Below the pieces are notes generated by a model that was not told the origin of the DNA, ran no database searches, and saw only the letters and a list, made by a program, of their open reading frames with translations. Of a stretch of DNA of 64,000 bases, positions 32,511-42,355 are shown piece by piece. Source of the DNA: Cellulomonas sp. PhB150 (GTDB taxonomy: Bacteria; Actinomycetota; Actinomycetes; Actinomycetales; Cellulomonadaceae); assembly GCF_003755175.1 (NCBI RefSeq), contig NZ_RKHX01000003.1, positions 248,001-312,000 on the forward strand, in the 5' to 3' direction. How positions within the stretch are numbered: position 1 is the stretch's first letter; each line of letters starts with the position of its first letter. Position numbers and translations under genes: made by a program.

Positions 32511-32524
<14 letters not shown>
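31373..32524 (+). CDS. Epoxide hydrolase (alpha/beta hydrolase, EHN domain)
   Basis: The 383-residue enzyme combines the epoxide-hydrolase N-terminal domain ([24 protein letters not shown] ... [11 protein letters not shown]) with an alpha/beta-hydrolase core. [13 protein letters not shown] is the HGW-P oxyanion motif, [12 protein letters not shown] holds the nucleophilic Asp, and [11 protein letters not shown] holds the catalytic His. It would open epoxides to diols in the cytoplasm. ATG 31373 has GAGAGGAC about 8 nt upstream. Control by the divergent TetR regulator is indicated by paired operators. Its last 14 nt overlap the end of clpB on the other strand. Confidence 0.92.
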
Positions 32525-35108
<2,584 letters not shown>

Positions 35109-35161
35109 ATGAGCTCCTGAAGGTCGGGAACGGATGACTACCTGGTGCAACCCTAGTCAGA

Positions 35162-35182
35162 CTTGAGTGTATTCCGCTCAAC
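35162..35182 (-). promoter_or_regulatory. HAIR-like element (HspR operator) upstream of clpB
   Basis: CTTGAGT-n7-GCTCAAC: the left half matches the HAIR consensus CTTGAGT exactly, the right half keeps CTCAA, and the spacing is exactly that of CTTGAGT-n7-ACTCAAG. Position upstream of clpB fits the known actinobacterial HspR regulon. Confidence 0.75.
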
Positions 35183-35238
35183 TCTGGCGACCGGGTGAAA
35201 CTGGAGCGTCCCCGGCCCCCGCATGGCACGATCCGGTC

Positions 35239-36174
35239 ATGGCTGACGACGTGGACGTGCTGGGCCCGGGCTGGACCGCCACCACCCTGCCGTTGCGGCC
35301 CGACGGGGTCGAGCCGGACCCGGTCGCCACGCTCGTGCGACGGGTCGCACCGCGCTCTCGTCGGGCCGTCCTGTACGTCCACGGCTTCGTCGACTACTTC
35401 TTCCAGACGCACGTGGGCGACGCCTTCGTCGGCGCAGGCTACGACTTCGCCGCGCTCGACCTGCGCGACTTCGGCCGCTCGATCCGCCCCGGCCGCCGGC
35501 CCAACGCCCCCACCGACCTCGGCCGGTTCGCCGAGGAGATCGACGCGGCCATCCGCATCCTGCGCGCAGACCACGACGAGGTCGTCCTGATGGGCCACTC
35601 GATGGGCGGACTGGTGTGCTCCCTGTGGGCCGACGTGCGCCCCGGGCTGCTCGACGCCGTGGTGCTCAACAGCCCGTGGCTCGACCTGCGGGGGAACTGG
35701 TTCGAGCGCACGGTGGCGACCCGCCTGCTGGACCTCGTCGGGCGCGTGGCGCCGTCCCTGCCCGTCGCGAAGCTCGGGCCCCACTACGGACCGGCGCTGC
35801 ACGCCAGCACCGGCGGCGAGTGGGACTACGACCTGGCGTGGAAGCCGTTCGAGGGCTTCCCGGTCACGGCGGGCTTCATCCGGACCGTGCGCCGCGGGCA
35901 CGCGCGGGTCGCCCGAGGCCTGGCCATCGACGCGCCCGTGCTGGTCCTCGCCTCGGACGCGAACGGGCCCGACGACCGGTGGCACGAGCAGCTGGTCACC
36001 ACCGACTCGGTGCTCGACGTCGCGCACATCGCGGCCCGCGCCGTGCTGCTCGGGCCGGACGTCACGTTCGTCGAGGTCCCGGGCGGCGCGCACGACCTGG
36101 CGCTGTCCCCGAGCCCGACGCGCGAGCGGTACCTCGACGACGTGCTGCGGTTCCTCGACTCCCGGCTCACGTGA
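35239..36174 (+). CDS. Alpha/beta hydrolase (lysophospholipase-like)
   Basis: The 311-residue cytoplasmic hydrolase has RRAVLYVHGFVDYFFQ (oxyanion strand), the nucleophile elbow VVLMGHSMGGLV with Ser at about 117, an Asp in VLVLASDANGPDD, and the catalytic His in EVPGGAHDLALSP. The fold resembles monoglyceride lipases and lysophospholipases; the substrate is unknown. ATG 35239 has no ribosome site but a CACGAT -10-like hexamer 6 nt upstream, fitting a leaderless transcript. Its stop shares one base with the start of the YihY-like gene (TGATG), so the two are co-translated. Confidence 0.85.
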   Translation: MADDVDVLGPGWTATTLPLRPDGVEPDPVATLVRRVAPRSRRAVLYVHGFVDYFFQTHVGDAFVGAGYDFAALDLRDFGRSIRPGRRPNAPTDLGRFAEEIDAAIRILRADHDEVVLMGHSMGGLVCSLWADVRPGLLDAVVLNSPWLDLRGNWFERTVATRLLDLVGRVAPSLPVAKLGPHYGPALHASTGGEWDYDLAWKPFEGFPVTAGFIRTVRRGHARVARGLAIDAPVLVLASDANGPDDRWHEQLVTTDSVLDVAHIAARAVLLGPDVTFVEVPGGAHDLALSPSPTRERYLDDVLRFLDSRLT

Positions 36175-37037
36175 TGGGCATCGTGGAGCGCGTCGCCGAC
36201 TGGCGCGAGCAGGGCGTGCGGTTCTGGGAGTCGATCCGCGACACCTGGGTGGGCCGGCTGCTCGAGCGCATCGTGCGGGACCTGGCCCGGCTCGAGGTGT
36301 TCGACCGGGCGATGACGCTGGCAGCGCAGGCGTTCACGTCGATCGTGCCGCTCATGCTGGTCGCCTCGACCCTGCGGCCCCAGCACCCCGGCTTCGGGTC
36401 GATCGTGGCGGACTCGCTCGGCCTGTCCGACGAGACGCGCGCGTCGCTGGCCGGCGCCGTCCCGGCCTCGGCCACGGCGCTGGGGTCGATCGGCTTCTTC
36501 AGCATCGTCGTCGCGATCTTCTCCGCGACCTCGTTCTCGCGGGCGCTCGAGCGCGTCTACCTGCGCACGTGGGACGTGCCGAAGCCGAGCGTCCGGACCG
36601 CCTGGCGGTGGCTCGTCGTGATCCTCGCGGTGATCGTCGCCGTCCTGGTCATCGCGTTCACCAAGTCCGCGCTCTCCGGCGCGATCTGGGCTGACGTGCT
36701 GGTCGCGGTGTTCCAGACCGTCGTGTGGACGGCCGTCTGGACGGTCGTGCCGTGGTTGCTGCTGCAACGCCAGGTCGCGCCGCGCGTGCTCGTGTGGACC
36801 GCCGCCCTCACCGCGGTCTGCATGGGTGTGCTGGGGGTCGCGGGCGGGATCTACCTGCCGATCGTCATGGAGTCCGGCGCCCACCAGTTCGGCATCCTCG
36901 GGCTGGTCTTCGCCTACATCGGCTGGCTGTTCGCCATCGCGCTCGTCATCGTCGCCACCACGGTGATCGGCCGGGCGTGCGCGGAGTCGGACGGGCCGCT
37001 CGGACGGGTGGTCCGAGGGGCCCCTACGCCGGCCTGA
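36174..37037 (+). CDS. YihY/BrkB-like integral membrane protein
   Basis: The 287-residue protein has about five to six membrane helices. The N-terminus (VRDLARLEVFDRAMTLAAQAFTSIVPLMLVAST) corresponds to the conserved start of the YihY/virulence BrkB family, once misassigned as RNase BN. The later IYLPIVMESGAHQFGILGLVFAYIGWLFAIALVIVA stretch is typical of its last helices. Function unknown. It is coupled to the upstream hydrolase by a TGATG overlap; GTG 36171 is an alternative start. Its 3' end overlaps the ClC gene on the opposite strand by 14 nt. Confidence 0.85.
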   Translation: MGIVERVADWREQGVRFWESIRDTWVGRLLERIVRDLARLEVFDRAMTLAAQAFTSIVPLMLVASTLRPQHPGFGSIVADSLGLSDETRASLAGAVPASATALGSIGFFSIVVAIFSATSFSRALERVYLRTWDVPKPSVRTAWRWLVVILAVIVAVLVIAFTKSALSGAIWADVLVAVFQTVVWTAVWTVVPWLLLQRQVAPRVLVWTAALTAVCMGVLGVAGGIYLPIVMESGAHQFGILGLVFAYIGWLFAIALVIVATTVIGRACAESDGPLGRVVRGAPTPA

Positions 37038-38349
37038 CCTCCGGGGCGTCCCGCGGGCTCGGCGCCTCGTCCTGCTCCGGCTCGGGGTCGGGGTCGATCA
37101 GCTCGCGCCGGTTGGCGACCACGAGCCACGCGCCGAGCGAGGACAGCACGAGCACCGGCAGCAGCGCCGGGTCCGGCACGGTGGCCAGCGCCATGAAGAT
37201 GCTCAGCCACCCGCTGCGGCTGACGACCACCAGGATGCCGACGCTGGCCGTCGCGACCGCCAGCGGCAGGGACACCGACGGGAAGGCCTCGTGCACGCCG
37301 AACCCGAGGGCCACGCCGGCGAACAGCGCCGGGAAGATGCGTCCGCCGCGGAAGCCCGACGTCGAGGCCACCAGCAGCGCGACGATCTTGACCAGCCCGA
37401 GCCCCAGGAACCCGAGCGCGGTCAGCGTGCCGATCTGCGCCGGCAGCTCCTGCATCTCGTGCAGGCCCTTGAACAGCGAGAGCGGGCCGCCGATCGCGCC
37501 GATCACGCCGAGCGCGAGGCCGCCGACGGTGAGCATGACCAGCGGGTCCTTGATCCGCCGGAACAGGCGGTGCAGGGGCGCGAAGACCGTCACCCCGAGC
37601 AGCCCGATGCCTGCGGTCACCACCGCGATCAGGAGGCCGATCGCCAGGTCGCCCGGGTGGAACTCGTACCCGGGCAGGTCGATGGCCAGGTCGAGGTCCG
37701 ACAGCGACAGCATGACGATCGAGCCGGCCGTCGCCGAGACCAGCGGCGAGAACAGGCGGTCCCACAGCGGGATCTTGGGGTTGCCGACGTTGAGCTCGGA
37801 GAACATCAGCGCGGCCGCGACCGGGGTGCCGAACATCGCGCCGATGGTCCCGGCGGTCGCGAGCGCGACCCACTGGCCGGTGCCGACGCGCGGCAGGTAC
37901 CGCGACCCGAGCCAGACCACGAGCGCGCCGTTGATCGCCATGATCGGGTTCTCCGGCCCGAGGCTGACGCCGCCCGCGAGCATGAGCACGAGGGCCAGCG
38001 CGAGCCCCGGCGTGACGGAGGGCCTCAGCGGCGCCTCGACCAGCCCGTGCGCCGCCGGGTCCGGCCCCGCGTGGCCCGGCACGTACTTGACGACGAGACC
38101 GACGAGCACGCCGGTCAGGGTCAGCACGCTGATGATCCACCAGGCGGAGTCGGGGTCCACGCCCATCGCCGAGCTCAGGTCGTCCCACACCAGGTGCTGG
38201 AGCTGCTCCGCGAGCCACGACAGCGCGATCAGCAGGAGCGCGCACACCACACCGACGAGAACGGCAGGGACGACCATCCGCAGCAGCTGCTGCACGGGGA
38301 TGTGCAGGGGACGATCGACGACGTGCTCGTCGGCGGGTCGTTCGGTCAT
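37024..38349 (-). CDS. ClC-family ion channel/transporter (YfeO-like)
   Basis: The 441-residue ClC-fold protein has about 10-12 helices. MLAGGVSLGPENPIMAINGAL matches the GxEGP-type selectivity loop in its YfeO form, and SGFRGGRIFPALFAG matches the GGxFxP loop. No C-terminal CBS domains; the protein ends in an acidic tail. ClC proteins move chloride or fluoride, some as proton antiporters; the missing standard GREGP glutamate makes the mechanism uncertain. Start ATG 38349 overlaps the stop of the CDF transporter by 4 nt, so the two membrane proteins are co-translated. Confidence 0.85.
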   Translation of the reverse strand: MTERPADEHVVDRPLHIPVQQLLRMVVPAVLVGVVCALLLIALSWLAEQLQHLVWDDLSSAMGVDPDSAWWIISVLTLTGVLVGLVVKYVPGHAGPDPAAHGLVEAPLRPSVTPGLALALVLMLAGGVSLGPENPIMAINGALVVWLGSRYLPRVGTGQWVALATAGTIGAMFGTPVAAALMFSELNVGNPKIPLWDRLFSPLVSATAGSIVMLSLSDLDLAIDLPGYEFHPGDLAIGLLIAVVTAGIGLLGVTVFAPLHRLFRRIKDPLVMLTVGGLALGVIGAIGGPLSLFKGLHEMQELPAQIGTLTALGFLGLGLVKIVALLVASTSGFRGGRIFPALFAGVALGFGVHEAFPSVSLPLAVATASVGILVVVSRSGWLSIFMALATVPDPALLPVLVLSSLGAWLVVANRRELIDPDPEPEQDEAPSPRDAPEVRPA

Positions 38350-39320
38350 GCGGCACCGCCGGGTTCGAGGGAGGCCTCTTCGGGCTCGGACAGGGACAGG
38401 ATGGCGCGGACGATCGCGGGGTGGGTCGCGATCCGCCGCTCGAGCTGGGCGAGCAGGTGCGACGCCTCGGTCTCGCCGGGGTCGCCCTGCAGGTCGACCG
38501 CGGCCACGAGCGACAGCTGCTGCGCGCCGACGTACTGCAGGCTCAGCGACGTGACGCGCGCGATCTCGGGCTGCTCGAGCAGCTGGCCGACCACCGCGGC
38601 GCTGACCCGGGAGTCGGCGTACTCCCCCACCAGGAACCGCCGGTTGCGCTGGATCAGCACCACCGCGACGACGCCGAGCAGGACGCCGACGAGGATCGAC
38701 CCGACCGCGTCCGGGATCGCCGAGCCGGTGGCCTGGTGCAGCCCGATGCCCGCCGCAGCGATGAGGATGCCGACCAGGGCCGCCGCGTCCTCGAAGAACA
38801 CGGCTCGGACCGTCGGGTCCGACGTGGCGAGGATGTGGTCGAGGAGCTCGGTCTCGCGCGCCTTGGCCTCGCGCCGCGCCTGACGGTTCGCCTGCAGGAA
38901 CGAGGTGCCCTCGAGCAGGAACGAGACGGCCAGCACGACGTAGGCGACGAGGAAGTCGCTCGCGGGCTCGGGATGGATGAGCTCCTGGACGCCGTGCGTG
39001 ATCGAGACGCCGGCGCCGACCGCGAAGAGCCCGATCGCGGCGAACATCGACCAGACGTAGACCTCCCGGCCGTAGCCGAGCGGGTGCGTCGTGTCAGCCG
39101 GCTTGGCCGCCTTGCGCTGCGCGATGAGCAGGAAGATCTCGTTGCCGGTGTCCGCCCAGGAGTGCGCGGCCTCGGCGAGCATCGACGCGGCGCCGGTGAC
39201 GATCGCCGCAGCAGTCTTGGCGAGGGCGATCAGCAGGTTGGCCGCGAGCGCGACGACGACCGTCAGGCCGCTCTCGCCGCCGTGCTTCGCGTCGGCAGGA
39301 GGGGCGTCGTCCGAGGTCAT
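38346..39320 (-). CDS. Cation diffusion facilitator (CDF) transporter
   Basis: The 324-residue CDF/ZnT-like exporter has TM segments starting SGLTVVVALAANLLIALAKTAAAIV. The metal site in TM2 is AEAAHSWADTGNE (H-x3-D), the TM5 site is FFEDAAALVGI (E-D), and the C-terminal cytoplasmic domain is VTSLSLQYVGAQQLSLVAAVDL. HPLGYGREVYVWSMFAAIG is the CDF signature region. The likely cargo is a divalent metal (Zn, Mn or Fe), with protons as counter-ion. ATG 39320 is the start, with no clear ribosome site. It is the first gene of a two-gene unit with the ClC protein. Confidence 0.9.
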   Translation of the reverse strand: MTSDDAPPADAKHGGESGLTVVVALAANLLIALAKTAAAIVTGAASMLAEAAHSWADTGNEIFLLIAQRKAAKPADTTHPLGYGREVYVWSMFAAIGLFAVGAGVSITHGVQELIHPEPASDFLVAYVVLAVSFLLEGTSFLQANRQARREAKARETELLDHILATSDPTVRAVFFEDAAALVGILIAAAGIGLHQATGSAIPDAVGSILVGVLLGVVAVVLIQRNRRFLVGEYADSRVSAAVVGQLLEQPEIARVTSLSLQYVGAQQLSLVAAVDLQGDPGETEASHLLAQLERRIATHPAIVRAILSLSEPEEASLEPGGAA

Positions 39321-39460
39321 GTGACGTGAGTAGCACACCGGCGCCCTCGGTGTCAGCGCCTGCCCACCCCGGACAGCCCCTGCGCTCTGCCGCGGCGGCC
39401 TCCCTGCTCGCTCCCCCTCCGCCCCTCCCCGCCGCACGCTCGCGACGCACGACCCATCTA

Positions 39461-39534
39461 GCCGCACTTGTGACGGGAGTCGCCTCCTGGGGCCGAATCG
39501 AGCCCCAGAAGTGCACACGAGTCACAAGTGCGGC
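39461..39534. repeat. Nested inverted repeat (74-nt hairpin) between CDF and VOC genes
   Basis: Outer perfect 14-bp arms, GCCGCACTTGTGAC (39461-39474) and its complement (39521-39534), enclose an inner 7-bp stem CTGGGGC/GCCCCAG (39487-39493 with 39502-39508, loop CGAATCGA), separated by 12-nt internal strands on each side. No T-run. Neither gene ends here (the CDF gene starts at 39320, the VOC gene at 39579), so it is not a terminator for either. Confidence 0.7.
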
Positions 39535-39578
39535 GGGATCGGTCGCGGATGCGGTGCCGCGGGGTGTGGGATGGGGGC

Positions 39579-40331
39579 ATGACGACGCACTCCGCGCACT
39601 GGCCGGCCGGGACGCCCGCCTGGGCCGACATCACCGTCCCGTCGCTGGACGCGGCCCGCGCGTTCTACGGACCGCTGCTCGGCTGGGAGTTCGAGGACGG
39701 CGGCCCGGCGGCCGGCGGGTACACCACCGCCACCGTGGGCGGCCGCCGCGTCGTCGGCCTCGGCGAGTCCCCCGTCGGCGAGGTGCCCGAGCCGCAGTGG
39801 TGCGTGTACTTCGCCGCCGACGACGCCTCGGCCGCGGCGGCCCGCGCGGGCGTCGCGGGTGGACGGCTCGTCGTCAGCCCTACCCCGATCCCCGGCATGG
39901 GCACCATGGCGATCGTCGCCGACCCGACCGGCGCGTCGTTCGGGCTGTGGCAGAGCGCGCAGCACACCGGCTGGGACGTGGCCGGCGAGCCCGGCGCGGT
40001 CGCATGGACCGAGGTGATGTCCGGCGACCAGCCCTTGTCGCTGGCGTTCTACCAGCACGTCCTCGAGCTGGACGTGATGGACATCAGCGCTGACGGTTTC
40101 GTGTTCGCCGTCCTGCAGCGCGACGGGCTGTCCGTCGCGGGCGTCGGCCACTCCGACGAGCCCGCGGCGTGGACGCTGTACTTCGCGGTCGCCGACGTCG
40201 ACGCCGTGCTCGAGGCCGCCGTCACGCTCGGGGGCACGGTCGCCGCCGCAGCCGCCGACTCCCCCCACGGCCGCGTCGCCCGGGTCCGCGGCCCGTTCGG
40301 CGAGACGTTCGCGATCATCACGCCCCGCTGA
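39579..40331 (+). CDS. VOC/glyoxalase-fold protein with two tandem domains
   Basis: The 250-residue protein consists of two VOC modules. Module 1 covers about 14-120 (ADITVPSLDAARAFYGPLLGWEFE ... IVADPTGASFGLWQ) and module 2 about 133-248 (AWTEVMSGDQPLSLAFYQHVLEL ... FGETFAIITPR). Similar proteins in Streptomyces are annotated as glyoxalase/bleomycin-resistance or hydroxylases of unknown substrate. ATG 39579 is preceded by TGGGAT 6 nt upstream, a leaderless-type arrangement. trmB follows after 20 nt but has its own -10 box. Confidence 0.85.
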   Translation: MTTHSAHWPAGTPAWADITVPSLDAARAFYGPLLGWEFEDGGPAAGGYTTATVGGRRVVGLGESPVGEVPEPQWCVYFAADDASAAAARAGVAGGRLVVSPTPIPGMGTMAIVADPTGASFGLWQSAQHTGWDVAGEPGAVAWTEVMSGDQPLSLAFYQHVLELDVMDISADGFVFAVLQRDGLSVAGVGHSDEPAAWTLYFAVADVDAVLEAAVTLGGTVAAAAADSPHGRVARVRGPFGETFAIITPR

Positions 40332-40351
40332 CGTCCGTACGCTGGGTCCTC

Positions 40352-41086
40352 GTGACCCTGCCCTCCGACGCGTTCCGCCTCACCGCGATCCGCGCGCACG
40401 AGCCGCTGCGGACCTACGCACCGCGCCGCTCGCCGCTCAGCCAGGACCGCGAGGACTCGCTCGAGCGCCTGTGGCCCCTGTTCGGCTTCTCCGTCCACGA
40501 CGACGCGCACCCGTACCCGACGACGCCCGACGGGCTGCTCGACACGGCCGCCCTGTTCGGCCGCGAGGCGCCGCTCGTCGTCGAGATCGGCTCCGGCATG
40601 GGCGAGACCACGGTCGCGATGGCCGCCGCCGACCCCGGCCGCAACTACCTCGCGCTCGAGGCGCACCTGCCGGGCATCGCCAGCCTGCTGGGCTTCGTCG
40701 GGCAGGCGGGTCTGACCAACGTGCGCGTCGGGCACGGTGACGCGCTCGACCTGCTGCGCCGCGTCGTCGGCCCCGACAGCCTCGACGCGGTGCACGTGTT
40801 CTTCCCGGACCCGTGGCCCAAGAACAAGCACCACAAGCGCCGGCTCATCCAGCCGGCGCACGTGGACCTGCTGCGCAGCCGGCTGCGCGTGGGCGGCACG
40901 CTGCACTGCGCGACCGACTGGGTCGACTACGCCGAGCAGATGCGTGACGTGCTCGAGGCGGACCCCGCGTTCGAGAGCAGCGGGCTGGTCGAGCGGCCAG
41001 CCCACCGCCCGGTCACCAAGTTCGAGCAGCGCGGCCTGGACCTGGGCCATGTCGTGAACGACGTCGTCGCCCGGAGGATCCGATGA
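40352..41086 (+). CDS. trmB: tRNA (guanine-N7-)-methyltransferase
   Basis: SAM-dependent enzyme that methylates G46 of tRNA. The 244-residue product shows VVEIGSGMGETTVAMA (SAM-binding motif I), YLALEAHLPGIASLL and the family-defining FFPDPWPKNKHHKRRL loop. The C-terminus has VTKFEQRGLDLGH, the conserved T-x-FE-x-RG motif. The start is GTG 40352, 8 nt after a TACGCT -10 hexamer, with no Shine-Dalgarno. The next gene overlaps its stop by 4 nt (ATGA). Confidence 0.96.
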   Translation: MTLPSDAFRLTAIRAHEPLRTYAPRRSPLSQDREDSLERLWPLFGFSVHDDAHPYPTTPDGLLDTAALFGREAPLVVEIGSGMGETTVAMAAADPGRNYLALEAHLPGIASLLGFVGQAGLTNVRVGHGDALDLLRRVVGPDSLDAVHVFFPDPWPKNKHHKRRLIQPAHVDLLRSRLRVGGTLHCATDWVDYAEQMRDVLEADPAFESSGLVERPAHRPVTKFEQRGLDLGHVVNDVVARRIR

Positions 41087-41805
41087 GCTTCCGCATCCTG
41101 CTGGTCCCCGGGGTCAACCCCGACCGGTGGCTGCGCGTGTGGGCCGAGCGCCTGCGCGACGTGCCCGCCACGCTCGTGCACGCCGAGCCGGTCGACGCGA
41201 TCGGGCGCCTGCGCGCCGGCGAGGCCGACGTGGCGCTCGTCCGGCTGCCGGTCGACCGCGACGGCCTCGCGGTGATCCCGCTGTACGACGAGACCACCGT
41301 GGTCGTCGTGCCGAAGGACCACGTCGTCACCGTGGTCGAGGAGGTCCCCGTCGCGGACCTGGCCGACGAGACGGTCATCCTCCCGGCCGACGACCTGCTC
41401 GGCTGGACCGCCGCACCGGGGACGCCGTTCAGCGGCGGCGAGGTGGCGACCACCGCGGACGCGATCGAGCTCGTGGCGGCCGGCGTCGGGGTGCTCTACC
41501 TGCCCCAGTCGGTCGCGCGCCTGCACCAGCGCCGCGGGCTCACGGTCCGCGCGGTGCCCGAGGCGCCGACCTCGTCGGTCGCGCTGGTCTGGGTCGACGA
41601 GCGGTACGACGACCTCACCGAGGAGTTCATCGGCATCGTCAAGGGCCGCAGGGCGACCTCGTCGCGCGGCCGCGGAGCCACCCCCGAGGCACCGGCCAAG
41701 GAGAAGAAGAAGCCCCGCCCGGCCCCGAAGGCCAAGCCCACCCCGGGCGCCTCAGGCCGCACCCCCCTGGGCACCAAGGCCACCCGCCGCCCCCGCAAAC
41801 GCTGA
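41083..41805 (+). CDS. LysR substrate-binding-domain protein without DNA-binding domain
   Basis: The 240-residue product corresponds to a LysR effector domain alone (about 1-190: FRILLVPGVNPDRWLRVWAERLRDV ... GEADVALVRLPVDRDGLAVIPLYDETTVVVVPKDH ... VAAGVGVLYLPQSVARLH). The usual N-terminal winged helix is absent. A Lys/Pro-rich basic tail (KEKKKPRPAPKAKP) ends the protein and might contact nucleic acid. ATG 41083 overlaps the trmB stop by 4 nt. It converges with the DUF5997 gene, with 1 nt between stops; from memory this pairing recurs in actinobacteria and suggests a shared role. Confidence 0.82.
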   Translation: MSFRILLVPGVNPDRWLRVWAERLRDVPATLVHAEPVDAIGRLRAGEADVALVRLPVDRDGLAVIPLYDETTVVVVPKDHVVTVVEEVPVADLADETVILPADDLLGWTAAPGTPFSGGEVATTADAIELVAAGVGVLYLPQSVARLHQRRGLTVRAVPEAPTSSVALVWVDERYDDLTEEFIGIVKGRRATSSRGRGATPEAPAKEKKKPRPAPKAKPTPGASGRTPLGTKATRRPRKR

Positions 41806-41806
41806 G

Positions 41807-42205
41807 TCAGTCCTTGGCGGCCTGGGCGGCGCGGCGGTCGGCCTCGCGGGACTCGAGGCGGCGCTCCTCGCGGCGGACCTCCTCGTACGTCGCGCGCTCC
41901 TGGACCAGCCACTCGGGCGGGTCGGCGATGAGCGCGGAGATCTCGTCGGTGGTCAGCGGGTCGGTGATGCCGGCGCGGGCGAGGCCGCTCGTCGAGACCC
42001 GCAGCCGGGCGGCGACGACGCCGCGCGGGTGGGGACCGTTGCGGCGCAGGTCGACCAGCCACTGCGGCGGCGTCCGCTGCAGCTCGGTCAGCTCGTCGCG
42101 CGTGACGGTGCTGCTCTGGAACTCCTCCGGGGTCGCCGGGAGGTACACGTCCAGCTTGGCGGCGGCGGTGGACGCCTTCATCTCCTGCGACTTCTTGGTG
42201 CTCAC
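41807..42205 (-). CDS. DUF5997-like protein
   Basis: Cytoplasmic protein of 132 residues. AAAKLDVYLPATPEEFQSS, LTELQRTPPQWLVDLRRNGPHPRGVVAARL and TTDEISALIADPPEWLVQERA match the DUF5997 family as I recall it. The middle part resembles a small helix-turn-helix-like region. A Glu/Arg-rich helix ends the protein. GTG 42205 is chosen because a TACGGT -10 hexamer lies 6 nt upstream; an in-frame ATG at 42232 would overlap that promoter. Function unknown. It converges with the LysR-like effector-domain gene. Confidence 0.8.
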   Translation of the reverse strand: MSTKKSQEMKASTAAAKLDVYLPATPEEFQSSTVTRDELTELQRTPPQWLVDLRRNGPHPRGVVAARLRVSTSGLARAGITDPLTTDEISALIADPPEWLVQERATYEEVRREERRLESREADRRAAQAAKD

Positions 42206-42302
42206 GGGCTCACCGTAGTTCCCCGCGGCCACTGGGGGACACTCGAACCTCTCGCGAGCGACTGCCCGACCGACGTGCTGGACGACTTCCCAGGCGGTGA
42301 AC

Positions 42303-42349
42303 GCGCGACCGCCCCCGGCCCGAGGAACCGGGACGGGGGCGGTCCGCGC
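42303..42349 (-). terminator. Strong hairpin after glycogen phosphorylase
   Basis: On the plus strand GCGCGACCGCCCCCGGCCCG (42303-42322) pairs with CGGGACGGGGGCGGTCCGCGC (42329-42349) with a few mismatches, a stem of about 19 bp with a 6-nt loop. It begins 7 nt past the glgP stop on the minus strand, between glgP and the DUF5997 gene. Confidence 0.75.
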
Positions 42350-42355
42350 AGCGGA

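Noticed and set aside
39461..39534. attC-like site of an integron
   Set aside because: The outer and inner stems resemble an attC plan, but there is no GTTRRRY core, no integrase and no cassette array.
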